Assembly: GCA_016710285.1 (NCBI GenBank)
Contig: JADJXR010000001.1
Coordinates: forward strand, 2,108,001-2,172,000
Reading direction: 5' to 3'
From: Chlorobiota bacterium
GTDB lineage: Bacteria; Bacteroidota; Ignavibacteria; OLB7
Length of the DNA: 64,000 bases
The notes under the pieces were generated by a model that did no database searches, was not told the origin of the DNA, and saw only the letters and a list, made by a program, of their open reading frames with translations. Shown piece after piece: positions 44,420 to 52,583 of this stretch. The position numbers and the translations under genes are program-made. The first letter of the stretch is position 1, and each line of letters starts with the position of its first letter.

Positions 44420-45742
44420 TTACATCGCTGCGATAATCGCATCGCCGAATTCGCTGCATTTGATCTCGGTTGCCCCTTCCATCAATCGGGCAAAATCGTA
44501 CGTCACGCGCTTGTTGGCGATTGCGCCGTCCATCCCTTTGATAATAAGATCGGCGGCTTCGGTCCAGCCCATGTAGCGGAGCATCATCTCGCCGCTTAAA
44601 ATCACCGAGCCTGGGTTGACTTTATCCAGATTGGCGTATTTCGGTGCGGTTCCGTGGGTTGCCTCGAAAATGGCCGCCCCGCTGATGTAGTTGATATTTG
44701 CCCCGGGCGCAATTCCGATTCCGCCAACTTGTGCGGCCAGCGCGTCGCTAAGGTAGTCGCCGTTCAGGTTCAGCGTGGCGATTACGTCGAACTCATCCGG
44801 GCGGGTAAGAACCTGCTGCAGGGTGATGTCGGCAATCGCGTCTTTAATCACGATTCCGGCCCCGGGCTTCCCTTCCGGGATCCGGCACCATGGCCCGCCG
44901 TCAATTTCTTCGGCACCGAAGTAGCGTTTGGCAACGTCGTAGCCCCAGTCGCGGAAGGCGCCTTCGGTGAACTTCATGATGTTCCCTTTGTGAACCAGCG
45001 TGACGCTTTTGCGGTTGTTGGCAATCGCGTAGCTGATGGCGCTGTGGATCAGCCGGACGCTTCCGCTGCGGCTTACCGGCTTGATTCCCAAGCCAACCAT
45101 CACCTCATCGAACGATTCCGGCACGCCAACGGTATCCCAGAATCCAGTGGCCTTCGCGCTGGTTCCAAAACGGATTTTGTCGAACATCTTCGGGAACTCC
45201 GCCTGCAAAAAGTCCAGCATCTTTTGGGCCTCAGGGGTTCCCGCTGCCCATTCAATCCCGGCGTAGATGTCCTCCGTGTTCTCACGGAAGATCACCATAT
45301 CCACTTTTTCTGGATGGCGAACGGGGCTTGGAACTCCATTGAACCAACGGACCGGGCGCAAGCAGACGTACAGGTCCAGCATCTGGCGCAAGGCCACGTT
45401 CAGGCTGCGAATCCCGCCGCCAACCGGCGTTGTCAGCGGCCCCTTGATCCCCACCAAATATTTTTTGAATGCGTCCAGCGTGTCCTCGGGAAGCCAGATT
45501 GCCTCCCCATACACCTCGTTCGCTTTTTCGCCGGCATAGACTTCATACCAGGCAATCTGCTTGGTTCCGCCGTAGGCTTTTTCGACGGCGGCATCCAACA
45601 CGCGGACGCTGGCGCGCCAGATGTCGGCTCCGGTTCCGTCCCCCTCGATAAAGGGAACGATGGGGTTGTTCGGGACGTTGAGTTGCCCCTGCTGCATGGT
45701 GATCGGTTCGCCAACGGTTGGCGGCTGAAGCGTGAATGCCAT
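44420..45742 (-). CDS. icd: Isocitrate dehydrogenase, NADP-type
   Basis: TCA-cycle enzyme oxidising isocitrate to 2-oxoglutarate. The 440 residues closely follow the E. coli enzyme pattern. TPVGGGIRSLNVALRQ contains the substrate-binding (and in E. coli phosphorylatable) serine; LDLYVCLRPVRWFNG, VIFRENTEDIYAGIEW and NLNGDYLSDALAAQVGG are also present. NADP specificity is suggested by the Lys-Tyr of HGTAPKYANLDKVNPG and the Arg of YDFARLMEG. It has its own promoter and terminator, so it is monocistronic. Confidence 0.96.
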   Translation of the reverse strand: MAFTLQPPTVGEPITMQQGQLNVPNNPIVPFIEGDGTGADIWRASVRVLDAAVEKAYGGTKQIAWYEVYAGEKANEVYGEAIWLPEDTLDAFKKYLVGIKGPLTTPVGGGIRSLNVALRQMLDLYVCLRPVRWFNGVPSPVRHPEKVDMVIFRENTEDIYAGIEWAAGTPEAQKMLDFLQAEFPKMFDKIRFGTSAKATGFWDTVGVPESFDEVMVGLGIKPVSRSGSVRLIHSAISYAIANNRKSVTLVHKGNIMKFTEGAFRDWGYDVAKRYFGAEEIDGGPWCRIPEGKPGAGIVIKDAIADITLQQVLTRPDEFDVIATLNLNGDYLSDALAAQVGGIGIAPGANINYISGAAIFEATHGTAPKYANLDKVNPGSVILSGEMMLRYMGWTEAADLIIKGMDGAIANKRVTYDFARLMEGATEIKCSEFGDAIIAAM

Positions 45743-45784
45743 ATTGGTGTTATTGGTTCATTGTTGATGATTGCTGGAAAGGCG

Positions 45785-45792
45785 CAAAGATA
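45785..45792 (-). promoter_or_regulatory. -7 box for icd
   Basis: On the minus strand the bases read TATCTTTG, a full TAnnTTTG match, 42 bases upstream of ATG 45742. The leader between them contains CAATCATCAACAATGAACCA, similar to the A/C-rich leaders elsewhere. Confidence 0.6.
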
Positions 45793-45885
45793 CGGGGAGC
45801 AAGGGGGGAAGGAATGAAACGAGAGGAAAAGAAGAAAAACGGGGTGCGGGGGAACTGCTCCCAACGGCCAGCCCGGGAGCAGCGC

Positions 45886-46465
45886 ACTACCGCGCCCCCC
45901 TGCTTCGCCGCAAGCGGCGAAGCGTTCCCCCAATGCTGGGGGGAAAAGGCTTTTAGAAAGATTGGTTGTTCGCTGTTGTTCGGGTCATCGGTTGCCAGCC
46001 CCTCCCCCAGCATTGGGAGAGGGGTTGGCTGCGGTGGCGGATTCTGATGAATCGAAGACAATGAGCCAAAGACCGAGATGCCGAAGGCTAAAGACCTTCG
46101 GCTACCGCCGCAAGCGGCGAAGCGTTCCCCCAATGCTGGGGGGAAAAGATTTTTAGAAAGATTGGTTGTTCGCTGTTGTTCGGGTCATCGGTTGCCAGCC
46201 CCTCCCCCAGCATTGGAGGAGGGGGCTGGCTGCGGTGGCGGATTCTGATGAATCGAAGACAATGAGCCAAAGACCGAGATGCCGAAGGCTAAAGACCTTC
46301 GGCTACCGCCGCAAGCGGCGAAGCGTTCCCCCAATGCTGGGGGGGAAAGATTTTTAGAAAGATTGGTTGTTCGCTGTTGTTCGGGTCATCGGTTGCCAGC
46401 CCCTCCCCCAGCATTGGGGGAGGCGGGGAGGGGGCTTGCTGCGGTGGCGGATTTCCGCCGCAGAG
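45886..46465 (+). repeat. Tandem array of a 200-bp hairpin-rich unit, about 2.7 copies
   Basis: Unit starts (CAAGCGGCGAAGCG) lie at 45911, 46111 and 46312, giving periods of 200 and 201 bases; the third copy is cut short near 46455. Each unit holds CCCCCAATGCTGGGGG and, about 75 bases on, its reverse complement CCCCCAGCATTGGG(GG). The two complete units end with the palindrome GCCGAAGG-N7-CCTTCGGC (46080-46102 and 46281-46303). The copies differ by only a few bases. A related inverted copy lies at 31075-31420. Confidence 0.93.
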
Positions 46466-46556
46466 TCTTGTTTGGCTCTAACAGGCTCTGCCCCGTGTAT
46501 CCTTCCCTTCAGTTCTCTGTTCTTCTTGCTGGGATTCCGTACTCCGTCCTTCTTGC

Positions 46557-47183
46557 TTGAAATTCTTCCGTCGCCATACTATCCCTGCCGTTCGCGGCCT
46601 TCCCGATGACGACCTGTGCGCAATGATCGCCACGGGGAACCATCGGGAATCGGAGGCTGCGTTTACGGAACTCTACGGCAGATACGCCCGGCGAATCCAT
46701 GCCTACTGCGTCCGCATCGTGACGGATCCGCAGGATGCCGAGGATGTTTTCCAGGAGACGTTCATCCGCTTCCATCACACCCTGCGGAAAAAAAACGGCG
46801 CGGAGAATGGAGAAGGCGACCCGCCGCCAAGCCGGAACACCTCGGGGCTGCTGTTCACCATTGCGCGGAATCTGTGCCTGAACCAAAAACAACGGAACAT
46901 CCGCTGGAAGACCGAGCAGGTGGAAAGCGATATGCTCCACGCCTGGGACAAACCCTACGAACAAAAAGAGATGGTGGAGCTTATCACCACCGCGCTGGAA
47001 TTGCTGCCGCACGACTACCGCGAGGCGTTTGTCCTGCGTGAGTATGATGGGCTTCCGTACAACGAAATCGCCGAGCTTACCGGGGCTTCGCTGGCAACAG
47101 CAAAAATCCGGGTGTTCCGCGCAAAAGAAAAACTCCGCAAGATTCTGGAACCATACTTGCGGGATAGCCAAGTAAACGATTAG
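46557..47183 (+). CDS. ECF-type RNA polymerase sigma factor
   Basis: 208-residue sigma-70 family group 4 factor. Region 2 shows TELYGRYARRIHAYCVRI and DPQDAEDVFQETFIRF; region 4 shows LPHDYREAFVLREYDGLPY and a helix-turn-helix EIAELTGASLATAKIRVFRAKEKL. TTG 46557 is the only start that gives region 2 its usual length. The gene lies directly downstream of the 200-bp array and 38 bases before a membrane protein that looks like its anti-sigma partner. Target promoters are unknown. Confidence 0.93.
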   Translation: MKFFRRHTIPAVRGLPDDDLCAMIATGNHRESEAAFTELYGRYARRIHAYCVRIVTDPQDAEDVFQETFIRFHHTLRKKNGAENGEGDPPPSRNTSGLLFTIARNLCLNQKQRNIRWKTEQVESDMLHAWDKPYEQKEMVELITTALELLPHDYREAFVLREYDGLPYNEIAELTGASLATAKIRVFRAKEKLRKILEPYLRDSQVND

Positions 47184-47221
47184 CGCGCCGCCGTGCCGCT
47201 GCCAAATGGTGTTGAAGTATC

Positions 47222-48589
47222 ATGGCCTACTCCGAAATGCTGCATGATTTGCTGGAAGGATCGCTGCCCTCTGCACGCGAGGAAACGTTGTTCCGCGCGC
47301 TGGCGGCCGATGACGACCTCCGCTTCGAGTTCAAGTCGCTCCTGAAAATGCGCGATGCCGTCCGCGACGACGACCGCGCCGTGGCGGTGCCGATTAGCTC
47401 CACCACCCAGATCTTCAGCCAGCTTGGATATCTGGCTCCTGGGCTTGGTGCGGGGGCCGTTGGCGGAAGCGGGGTTGCAACCTTCCTCCGCTCATTTGGC
47501 ACGCACGCCACCGCAGTGGTGGTGGGCATCATCCTTGCCAGCAGCTGGTTCCTTTGGATTGATGGCGGCCACCAACAAGAAGCAAACCTTGCCGCGACCT
47601 TGCCGGCGATTTCACACACCTTGCTGCCAAAACTGTTGGGAGATGGAGTGAGAAATGGAGTGAAGAGTGGAGCGGGAGATGGAGTGAACAATGGAGTTCC
47701 CCCGTCGCAGCGGCCGGAAGCGGGGGGCGGATTTGCGAAGTCTTCCGCCCCGGCGGTGGCTTCGGCACGATTGCCAAGGGCCCCGCAATCCACAGCGATT
47801 GATGCCGCCGCCGATGGCGGTCAACATGGCAACCAACATGGCAATCAAACAGTTGCTTCGGCAAACACCAATGATGCCGATGGCGGATCCACAAGCATTG
47901 CCCCAGCCAGCGCGCTGCTCCGGAATCAATCGCCGCAGCCGCTTGGCGATGGGGCGCGGGCTATCACCCCGGCAGAGCTTCGCGCCGCGCCCGACACGGT
48001 GGGCCTATCCAACTCTGCCGGAAGCGTATCGCTGGAAACCCCGGCATTGCTTTCCAGCAGTGCCGTTGCGCCCGCCGCCACAGGGCGTTCCTTCCGTCCC
48101 GATTTCCGGTTGGGATTGCGTGCGGTTGCGCCGATGCACCTTGCCCAGCCAACGCAGCCCTTGCCAACGGGTGATGGTCTGAACAACGTCGCCGCTTCGC
48201 TGGTGGTGCGTGGGTTCTCGCAGAATTTTGCGGCGGTGCTAGAGGCGGGGCGCGAGTCGTACATCCAGAAGTTCGACCAGCTGAAATCGGACGGGCGTAT
48301 CTTCCACGTTGAGCAAGCCCCTTCGGTGCTGTGGGGTGGGATCGGGGTGCGGTACTCGCTCAATCCAGAGTCAACGTTCAGCCCGTTCGTGCAGGGGCTT
48401 GTTGGCGGTTCGGAGGCCGGCCCGATTGTTCGCTCGATGATCGGCCTTGATTGGCAGTTCAGCCGCTCGGCAGGGCTAACCCTTGGGGTGGATTACAGCG
48501 CGCTCAGCTTCGCGTTCCAGGACCGCACGTGGTACTCGCAGCGGGTTGGCGTTGGCGGCGGGCTAACCTTCCGGCTGATAGAAGATTAA
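47222..48589 (+). CDS. Anti-sigma-like membrane protein with C-terminal barrel-like domain
   Basis: 455-residue protein of unusual build. Residues 1-55 (SEMLHDLLEGSLPSAREETLFRAL) resemble the cytoplasmic start of anti-sigma/zf-HC2-type proteins but lack zinc ligands. A single transmembrane helix is at about 95-113. A low-complexity linker (about 140-285) includes 12-bp DNA repeats (47642-47701, coding DGVRNGVKSGAG and so on; 47822-47848, coding QHGNQHGN). The last 165 residues are strands typical of outer-membrane or OmpA-like barrels (GIGVRYSLNPESTFSPFVQG, VGVGGGLTFRL). It may regulate the preceding sigma factor; topology is unresolved. Confidence 0.7.
   Translation: MAYSEMLHDLLEGSLPSAREETLFRALAADDDLRFEFKSLLKMRDAVRDDDRAVAVPISSTTQIFSQLGYLAPGLGAGAVGGSGVATFLRSFGTHATAVVVGIILASSWFLWIDGGHQQEANLAATLPAISHTLLPKLLGDGVRNGVKSGAGDGVNNGVPPSQRPEAGGGFAKSSAPAVASARLPRAPQSTAIDAAADGGQHGNQHGNQTVASANTNDADGGSTSIAPASALLRNQSPQPLGDGARAITPAELRAAPDTVGLSNSAGSVSLETPALLSSSAVAPAATGRSFRPDFRLGLRAVAPMHLAQPTQPLPTGDGLNNVAASLVVRGFSQNFAAVLEAGRESYIQKFDQLKSDGRIFHVEQAPSVLWGGIGVRYSLNPESTFSPFVQGLVGGSEAGPIVRSMIGLDWQFSRSAGLTLGVDYSALSFAFQDRTWYSQRVGVGGGLTFRLIED
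47642..47701 (+). repeat. Five 12-bp units within the anti-sigma-like gene
   Basis: Degenerate copies of GATGGAGTGARR run in frame and code for four-residue steps of (D/N/S)G(V/A)x. Copy-number change would alter linker length without a frameshift. Confidence 0.75.
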
Positions 48590-48626
48590 TGGAAGATTAG
48601 AAGATTGATCTGGAAGATTGAAGACG
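48581..48626 (+). repeat. GAAGATT repeats spanning a stop codon
   Basis: GAAGATT occurs at 48581, 48592, 48600 and 48613, and GAAGACG at 48620. The first copy contains the stop of the anti-sigma-like gene, and the last abuts the start of the next gene. This is the same arrangement as after mraY. Confidence 0.8.
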
Positions 48627-49343
48627 ATGATGGAAATGATCCAAGCAATGAAACAGGAAATGAGAGGTTATCGCTGGGTGAGTGCCGCGCTGATGGTGGC
48701 GGCAATGGCGTTGCTGGCTTCGGCCTGCAAGTCGCCAACGGATTTCGACACGCCGCAAAATGTTGACTCCACACAGGTGGGTGATACGGTCGTCCCGTTT
48801 GCGTCCAATGCGGTGCTGGTTCCGCCGTTCACCCAAACGATTGCCGTCAACGGCTTTGTTTTCCTGCATGAGCTTCCGCTGGGAAGTGACAGCCCCACGC
48901 AGAATATTTCAGGGCTGTTCGTTCGGCGTGCTGGCAACGCAACCGTCACGCTGGCGTTGGATCTGCAGCACGATCCGGCCCAATCGTACTTTGGCACGGG
49001 GGGATTTATTCCGTACCAAGTGGTGGGGCTAACGGTGAACATGAAGGACCTTCCCGCCGACTCCCTTTCCAGTGAAACCCGCGTGGCCAACGAATCGGAT
49101 GGGGCCGCAACGCTGACCCTTGCCGAATATGATTTGAAAGGAAAAGTGGTTGGGACAAGGGCACTTCCGGCACGGGCGCAACTCACGCTCAGCACCGTGA
49201 TGGTGATGGGATCGCCCATTAGTAGCACCCCGGTGCCGATGATCGAAATCCAGATTCGCCTTACCGCCACCGATACCGCCGACCCCGGCGGCAACGTCTT
49301 CTTCTACCGCGTTGATGGCGCGGTGTACATCCCGTGGCCGTAG
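48627..49343 (+). CDS. Putative lipoprotein, third gene of the sigma-factor cluster
   Basis: 238 residues from ATG 48627. A start at ATG 48660 would give a more typical signal (RGYRWVSAALMVAAMALLASAC) with lipobox LASAC. The mature part is beta-rich with no recognised family (VLVPPFTQTIAVNGFVFLHEL, GNATVTLALDLQHDP). It follows the anti-sigma-like gene by 37 bases in the same direction and is probably in the same operon; it could be a regulated envelope target. Confidence 0.65.
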   Translation: MMEMIQAMKQEMRGYRWVSAALMVAAMALLASACKSPTDFDTPQNVDSTQVGDTVVPFASNAVLVPPFTQTIAVNGFVFLHELPLGSDSPTQNISGLFVRRAGNATVTLALDLQHDPAQSYFGTGGFIPYQVVGLTVNMKDLPADSLSSETRVANESDGAATLTLAEYDLKGKVVGTRALPARAQLTLSTVMVMGSPISSTPVPMIEIQIRLTATDTADPGGNVFFYRVDGAVYIPWP

Positions 49344-49409
49344 GGCGTGCCGGAAGCTACGGTTCCCAATTGTTCAGTGATTGACCGTTCGCAGGAAAGC
49401 CAGGGCGCG

Positions 49410-51686
49410 CTATTTCCGCCCCGACTCCCACGACTCCGCCACGGTCAGCGCCACCACGTTGACGATGTCCTGCACGTCGCTGCTGCGCTGAAGCACGTGG
49501 ACCGGTTTGTTCATCCCCATCAGCAACGGGCCGATTGCCTCGCATTCCCCAATCCGCATCAGCAGTTTGTAGGCGATGTTGCCGGAGTCAATGTTGGGGA
49601 AGATCAGCACGTTTGCGGCCTGGCCCCCCAGCGTGTTGAATGGATAGAAATGGTTCAGGATGTCGGCCATTACCGCTGCGTCGGCCTGCATCTCGCCATC
49701 AACTAACAGGTGGGGATGGGTCAGTTTCACCAGCTCGGTTGCGCGGCGCATCTTCACGGCGTTCGGGTGCTTCGATTCGCCGAAGTTGCTGAACGAGAGC
49801 ATCGCCACACGCGGCACGACGTCGAACCGTGCGGCGGTTTCGGCGGCCATCAGCGCAATCTCGGCAAGGTCGTCGGCGTTGGGGTCAATGTTGACGGTGG
49901 TGTCGGCAAGGAAGTATTGGCCCCCGGATTTCGGCATCATCACGTACAGCCCCGCCACGCGTGAGTAGCGCGGGTCCCGCCCGATGATTTGCAACGCGGG
50001 GCGGATAACGTCAGGATAGGACATGGAAACCCCGGCAACCACGCCGTCGGCATCGCCACGCCGGACCATCATCATCCCAAAAAAGATTGTTCGGATCAAC
50101 ATCCGCCCCGCCGCGGCTTCCGTTACCCCTTTGCGGGCGCGAAGCTCGAAGAATGCCTTGCGGTAGGTGAACCTCCGTTCGTCCTCCAGCGGGTTCACAA
50201 TCTCCACGCCGCTAAGGTCAACATGGAACTGCTCGGCAAGCTCGTTAATCACCGATGGGCGGCCAAGCAGGATTGGGCGGCAGATGCGTTCTTCCACCAA
50301 TCGCTGCGCCGCACGGAGTATGGGAAGTTCCTCCCCTTCCGGCAGCACAATCCGCTTCTTCCGCTGGTGCGCTTGTGCAAGGTTGATAATCGGAACCATG
50401 AACCCCTGCCGCTTCCCAAGCCGTGCTTCCAGCTGGTGGCGGTATTCGTCCCAGTCGCGGATTGGGCGGCGCGCAACGCCGGTCTCCATTGCCGCACGCG
50501 CCACCGCCGGGGCAACCCACAACAGCACCCGCTGGTCGAACGGTTTCGGGATGATGTACTCCGGCCCAAAGCTGATCGCTTGGTCGTCGTAGCTGCGGAT
50601 GACGGCATCGGGAACGTCCTGGCGGGCAAGCTCGGCAAGGGCTTTTGCGGCGGCCAGCTTCATCTCATCGTTGATTGCCCGCGCGCGCACGTCCAACGCC
50701 CCGCGGAAGATGAACGGGAACCCCAACACGTTGTTGACTTGGTTCGGATAATCGCTCCGCCCGGTGGCCATGATGATGTCGTCGCGGACGCTGGTTGCTT
50801 CCTCGTAGCCGATTTCGGGGTCCGGATTTGCCATTGCAAAAACGATTGGCTTCGGCCCCATCGTGGCAATCATCTCCTGCGTCACCACCCCCGCTGCCGA
50901 TAAGCCAATGAAAACATCCGCCCCCTCCATCACTTCCGATAACGTCATCGGCGTGGTGCCGTTGGCGAACTCCGCTTTGTAGATGTCCATTCCATCGCGC
51001 CCGTCGTACAGCAACCCCTCCTTGTCGCACATGAAGATGTTCTGGCGGCGTGCGCCCAGCAGAAGGTAAAACCGCGAGCAGCTGATTGCCGCCGCGCCAG
51101 CACCACTGACCACAATCTTCACCTCATCAATCTTCTTCCCTTGCAGCTCAACAGCATTCACCAGCGCTGCGCCGGAGATAATGGCGGTTCCATGCTGGTC
51201 ATCGTGGAACACGGGGATGTTCATCCGGGCCTTCAGCTCCCGCTCAATCGCGAAGCACTCCGGGGCCTTGATATCCTCAAGATTGATGCCGCCGAACGTT
51301 GGCTCCATTGCGGCGATTGCGTCAATCACCGCTTGCTCATCGGTGACGTTCAGCTCGATGTCGAAGACATCAATGTCGGCGAACTTCTTGAAGAGCACCC
51401 CTTTCCCTTCCATCACCGGCTTCCCAGCCTCGGGGCCAATATTCCCCAACCCCAACACCGCCGTGCCGTTGGTGATCACCGCCACCAGGTTCCCTTTGGC
51501 GGTGTAGTCGTACACCTTTTCTTCGTCCAGCGCGATTTCGCGGCAGGGTTCGGCAACGCCGGGGGTGTAGGCCAGCGACAAGTCCCGTTGGGTGGAGACT
51601 GGTTTGGTGGAGACGATCTCCACCTTCCCAGGCCGCCCCATCTTGTGATATTCCAGCGCGTCCTCGCGCTTGATTTGGATTCCCAT
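49410..51686 (-). CDS. maeB: NADP-dependent malic enzyme with phosphotransacetylase-like domain (MaeB)
   Basis: Converts malate to pyruvate and CO2. The 758 residues comprise an N-terminal malic domain (TQRDLSLAYTPGVAEPCREI, FHDDQHGTAII, VVSGAGAAAISCSRF; about 1-425) and a C-terminal phosphate acetyltransferase-like domain (about 430-758: RIVLPEGEELPILRAAQRL, FGESKHPNAVKMRRATEL). The latter is regulatory and inactive in characterised MaeB enzymes. ATG 51686 matches the family start (MGIQIKREDALEYH); the frame is open upstream but untranslated-looking. It has its own -7 box. Confidence 0.95.
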   Translation of the reverse strand: MGIQIKREDALEYHKMGRPGKVEIVSTKPVSTQRDLSLAYTPGVAEPCREIALDEEKVYDYTAKGNLVAVITNGTAVLGLGNIGPEAGKPVMEGKGVLFKKFADIDVFDIELNVTDEQAVIDAIAAMEPTFGGINLEDIKAPECFAIERELKARMNIPVFHDDQHGTAIISGAALVNAVELQGKKIDEVKIVVSGAGAAAISCSRFYLLLGARRQNIFMCDKEGLLYDGRDGMDIYKAEFANGTTPMTLSEVMEGADVFIGLSAAGVVTQEMIATMGPKPIVFAMANPDPEIGYEEATSVRDDIIMATGRSDYPNQVNNVLGFPFIFRGALDVRARAINDEMKLAAAKALAELARQDVPDAVIRSYDDQAISFGPEYIIPKPFDQRVLLWVAPAVARAAMETGVARRPIRDWDEYRHQLEARLGKRQGFMVPIINLAQAHQRKKRIVLPEGEELPILRAAQRLVEERICRPILLGRPSVINELAEQFHVDLSGVEIVNPLEDERRFTYRKAFFELRARKGVTEAAAGRMLIRTIFFGMMMVRRGDADGVVAGVSMSYPDVIRPALQIIGRDPRYSRVAGLYVMMPKSGGQYFLADTTVNIDPNADDLAEIALMAAETAARFDVVPRVAMLSFSNFGESKHPNAVKMRRATELVKLTHPHLLVDGEMQADAAVMADILNHFYPFNTLGGQAANVLIFPNIDSGNIAYKLLMRIGECEAIGPLLMGMNKPVHVLQRSSDVQDIVNVVALTVAESWESGRK

Positions 51687-51743
51687 GAAGAGTGTGTTGC
51701 TCGTAAAAACGGAAAGCCCCCGCAGGGACCTAACAATGCGGCC

Positions 51744-51751
51744 CAAAGATA
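51744..51751 (-). promoter_or_regulatory. -7 box for maeB
   Basis: The minus strand reads TATCTTTG, 58 bases upstream of ATG 51686. TTTC sits about 18 bases before it as a weak -33. Confidence 0.6.
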
Positions 51752-51847
51752 CGAGAGGGAACGGAGGCGAAAGGAAGGATAAAATGTAAAGGGTGAAAGA
51801 AGAAGGGGGGGGAAGGGAGAGGGAGCTTGCTTGAGATTGTTGCAACG

Positions 51848-52207
51848 CTACTCGCCAGGCGATTCCAATCCCAAGATGGTAAAGAGGACATCCGAAACGC
51901 TATCCAACAGATCTCGGTTTATGCTTCCGATTTTATGCTTTAGCCTGTCGGTGCTAATAGCCCTAATTTGATCGCAGAGTACAAAGCTATCCTTTTCACT
52001 GGCTAATTGCCCTTTTGGTATTCGGACAACGGATTTGTATCGTTTCTCTTTTGTGGTAAGCGGGACAACAATCACCAGCTCTGCAGGACTGTTGTTAAGC
52101 TGGTTGTGAGAAACGATAAGAGCCGGGCGAGTTTCGCCCTGCTCGTGACCTTTTACGGGTTCAAAATCCACCCACCATACGTCCCCTCGAAATAACCGAT
52201 TATTCAT
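51848..52207 (-). CDS. MazF/PemK-family toxin (mRNA interferase)
   Basis: 119-residue protein with the MazF fold: RGDVWWVDFEPVKGHEQGETRPALIVS at the start (about 8-34), VIVVPLTT, and the catalytic or substrate-loop region SFVLCDQIRAISTDRL. Family members cleave RNA at short motifs to arrest growth. ATG 52207 overlaps the upstream antitoxin stop by four bases (ATGA), the standard toxin-antitoxin layout. The open frame further upstream belongs to the antitoxin region. Confidence 0.93.
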   Translation of the reverse strand: MNNRLFRGDVWWVDFEPVKGHEQGETRPALIVSHNQLNNSPAELVIVVPLTTKEKRYKSVVRIPKGQLASEKDSFVLCDQIRAISTDRLKHKIGSINRDLLDSVSDVLFTILGLESPGE

Positions 52208-52482
52208 CGGGCGTTTTTCCCATCCTTCAACGTTTGATCCCACAACTCGCGTTCCTTCAACTCTTCATCCCAGGCGGTTGGATCCCTGCGTAGTTCGTTG
52301 TAGTAGCTGTGGATACTTTGAGCCAGTTCGTTCGCGTCAATGGCGGTTGCACGCTTGCGTGGCCCCTTGCCCGCTGCGATAGCTGCCTGGTGTCGCCGCT
52401 GAAACACCCTCCATGACCCCAAGAAATTGACGACTGCTTGCTTGACCCGAAAAAATTTCGCTATCGGCTGTGTTGTCTGCAT
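52204..52482 (-). CDS. Probable antitoxin of the MazF-type toxin
   Basis: 92-residue protein encoded directly before the toxin. It has a basic N-terminal half (RVFQRRHQAAIAAGKGPRKR) and an acidic, Trp-containing C-terminus (YYNELRRDPTAWDEELKERE), as in antitoxins that wrap around their toxin. It lacks an obvious AbrB or ribbon-helix-helix start, so it is not a canonical MazE. The assignment rests on position and tail composition. Confidence 0.75.
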   Translation of the reverse strand: MQTTQPIAKFFRVKQAVVNFLGSWRVFQRRHQAAIAAGKGPRKRATAIDANELAQSIHSYYNELRRDPTAWDEELKERELWDQTLKDGKNAR

Positions 52483-52583
52483 AATGCCACCGTTACCAGT
52501 TAATAGGATCTGCCATACCTATCTGACGTAAAATACACCAAGATCACTTCTATGCCACGATCGTTATCTGTGCCTCTCCAATT

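Larger units (their letters stand above)
45743..46556. other. 814-base gene-free region: icd promoter and repeat array
   Basis: The left end carries the icd promoter (minus). 45886-46465 is the tandem 200-bp repeat array. 46466-46556 leads into the sigma factor start and contains the near-repeats TTCTCTGTTCTTCTTGCTGG and TCCTTCTTGCTTG. Open frames inside the array are repeats of one another, not genes. Confidence 0.8.

Noticed and set aside
45911..46455. CRISPR-like array
   Set aside because: The unit is about 200 bases and repeats as a whole; there are no short direct repeats with unique spacers and no cas genes.
45736..46609. Several 60-100 codon frames within the 200-bp array
   Set aside because: They are translations of the same repeat unit and its hairpins, without plausible starts or protein character.
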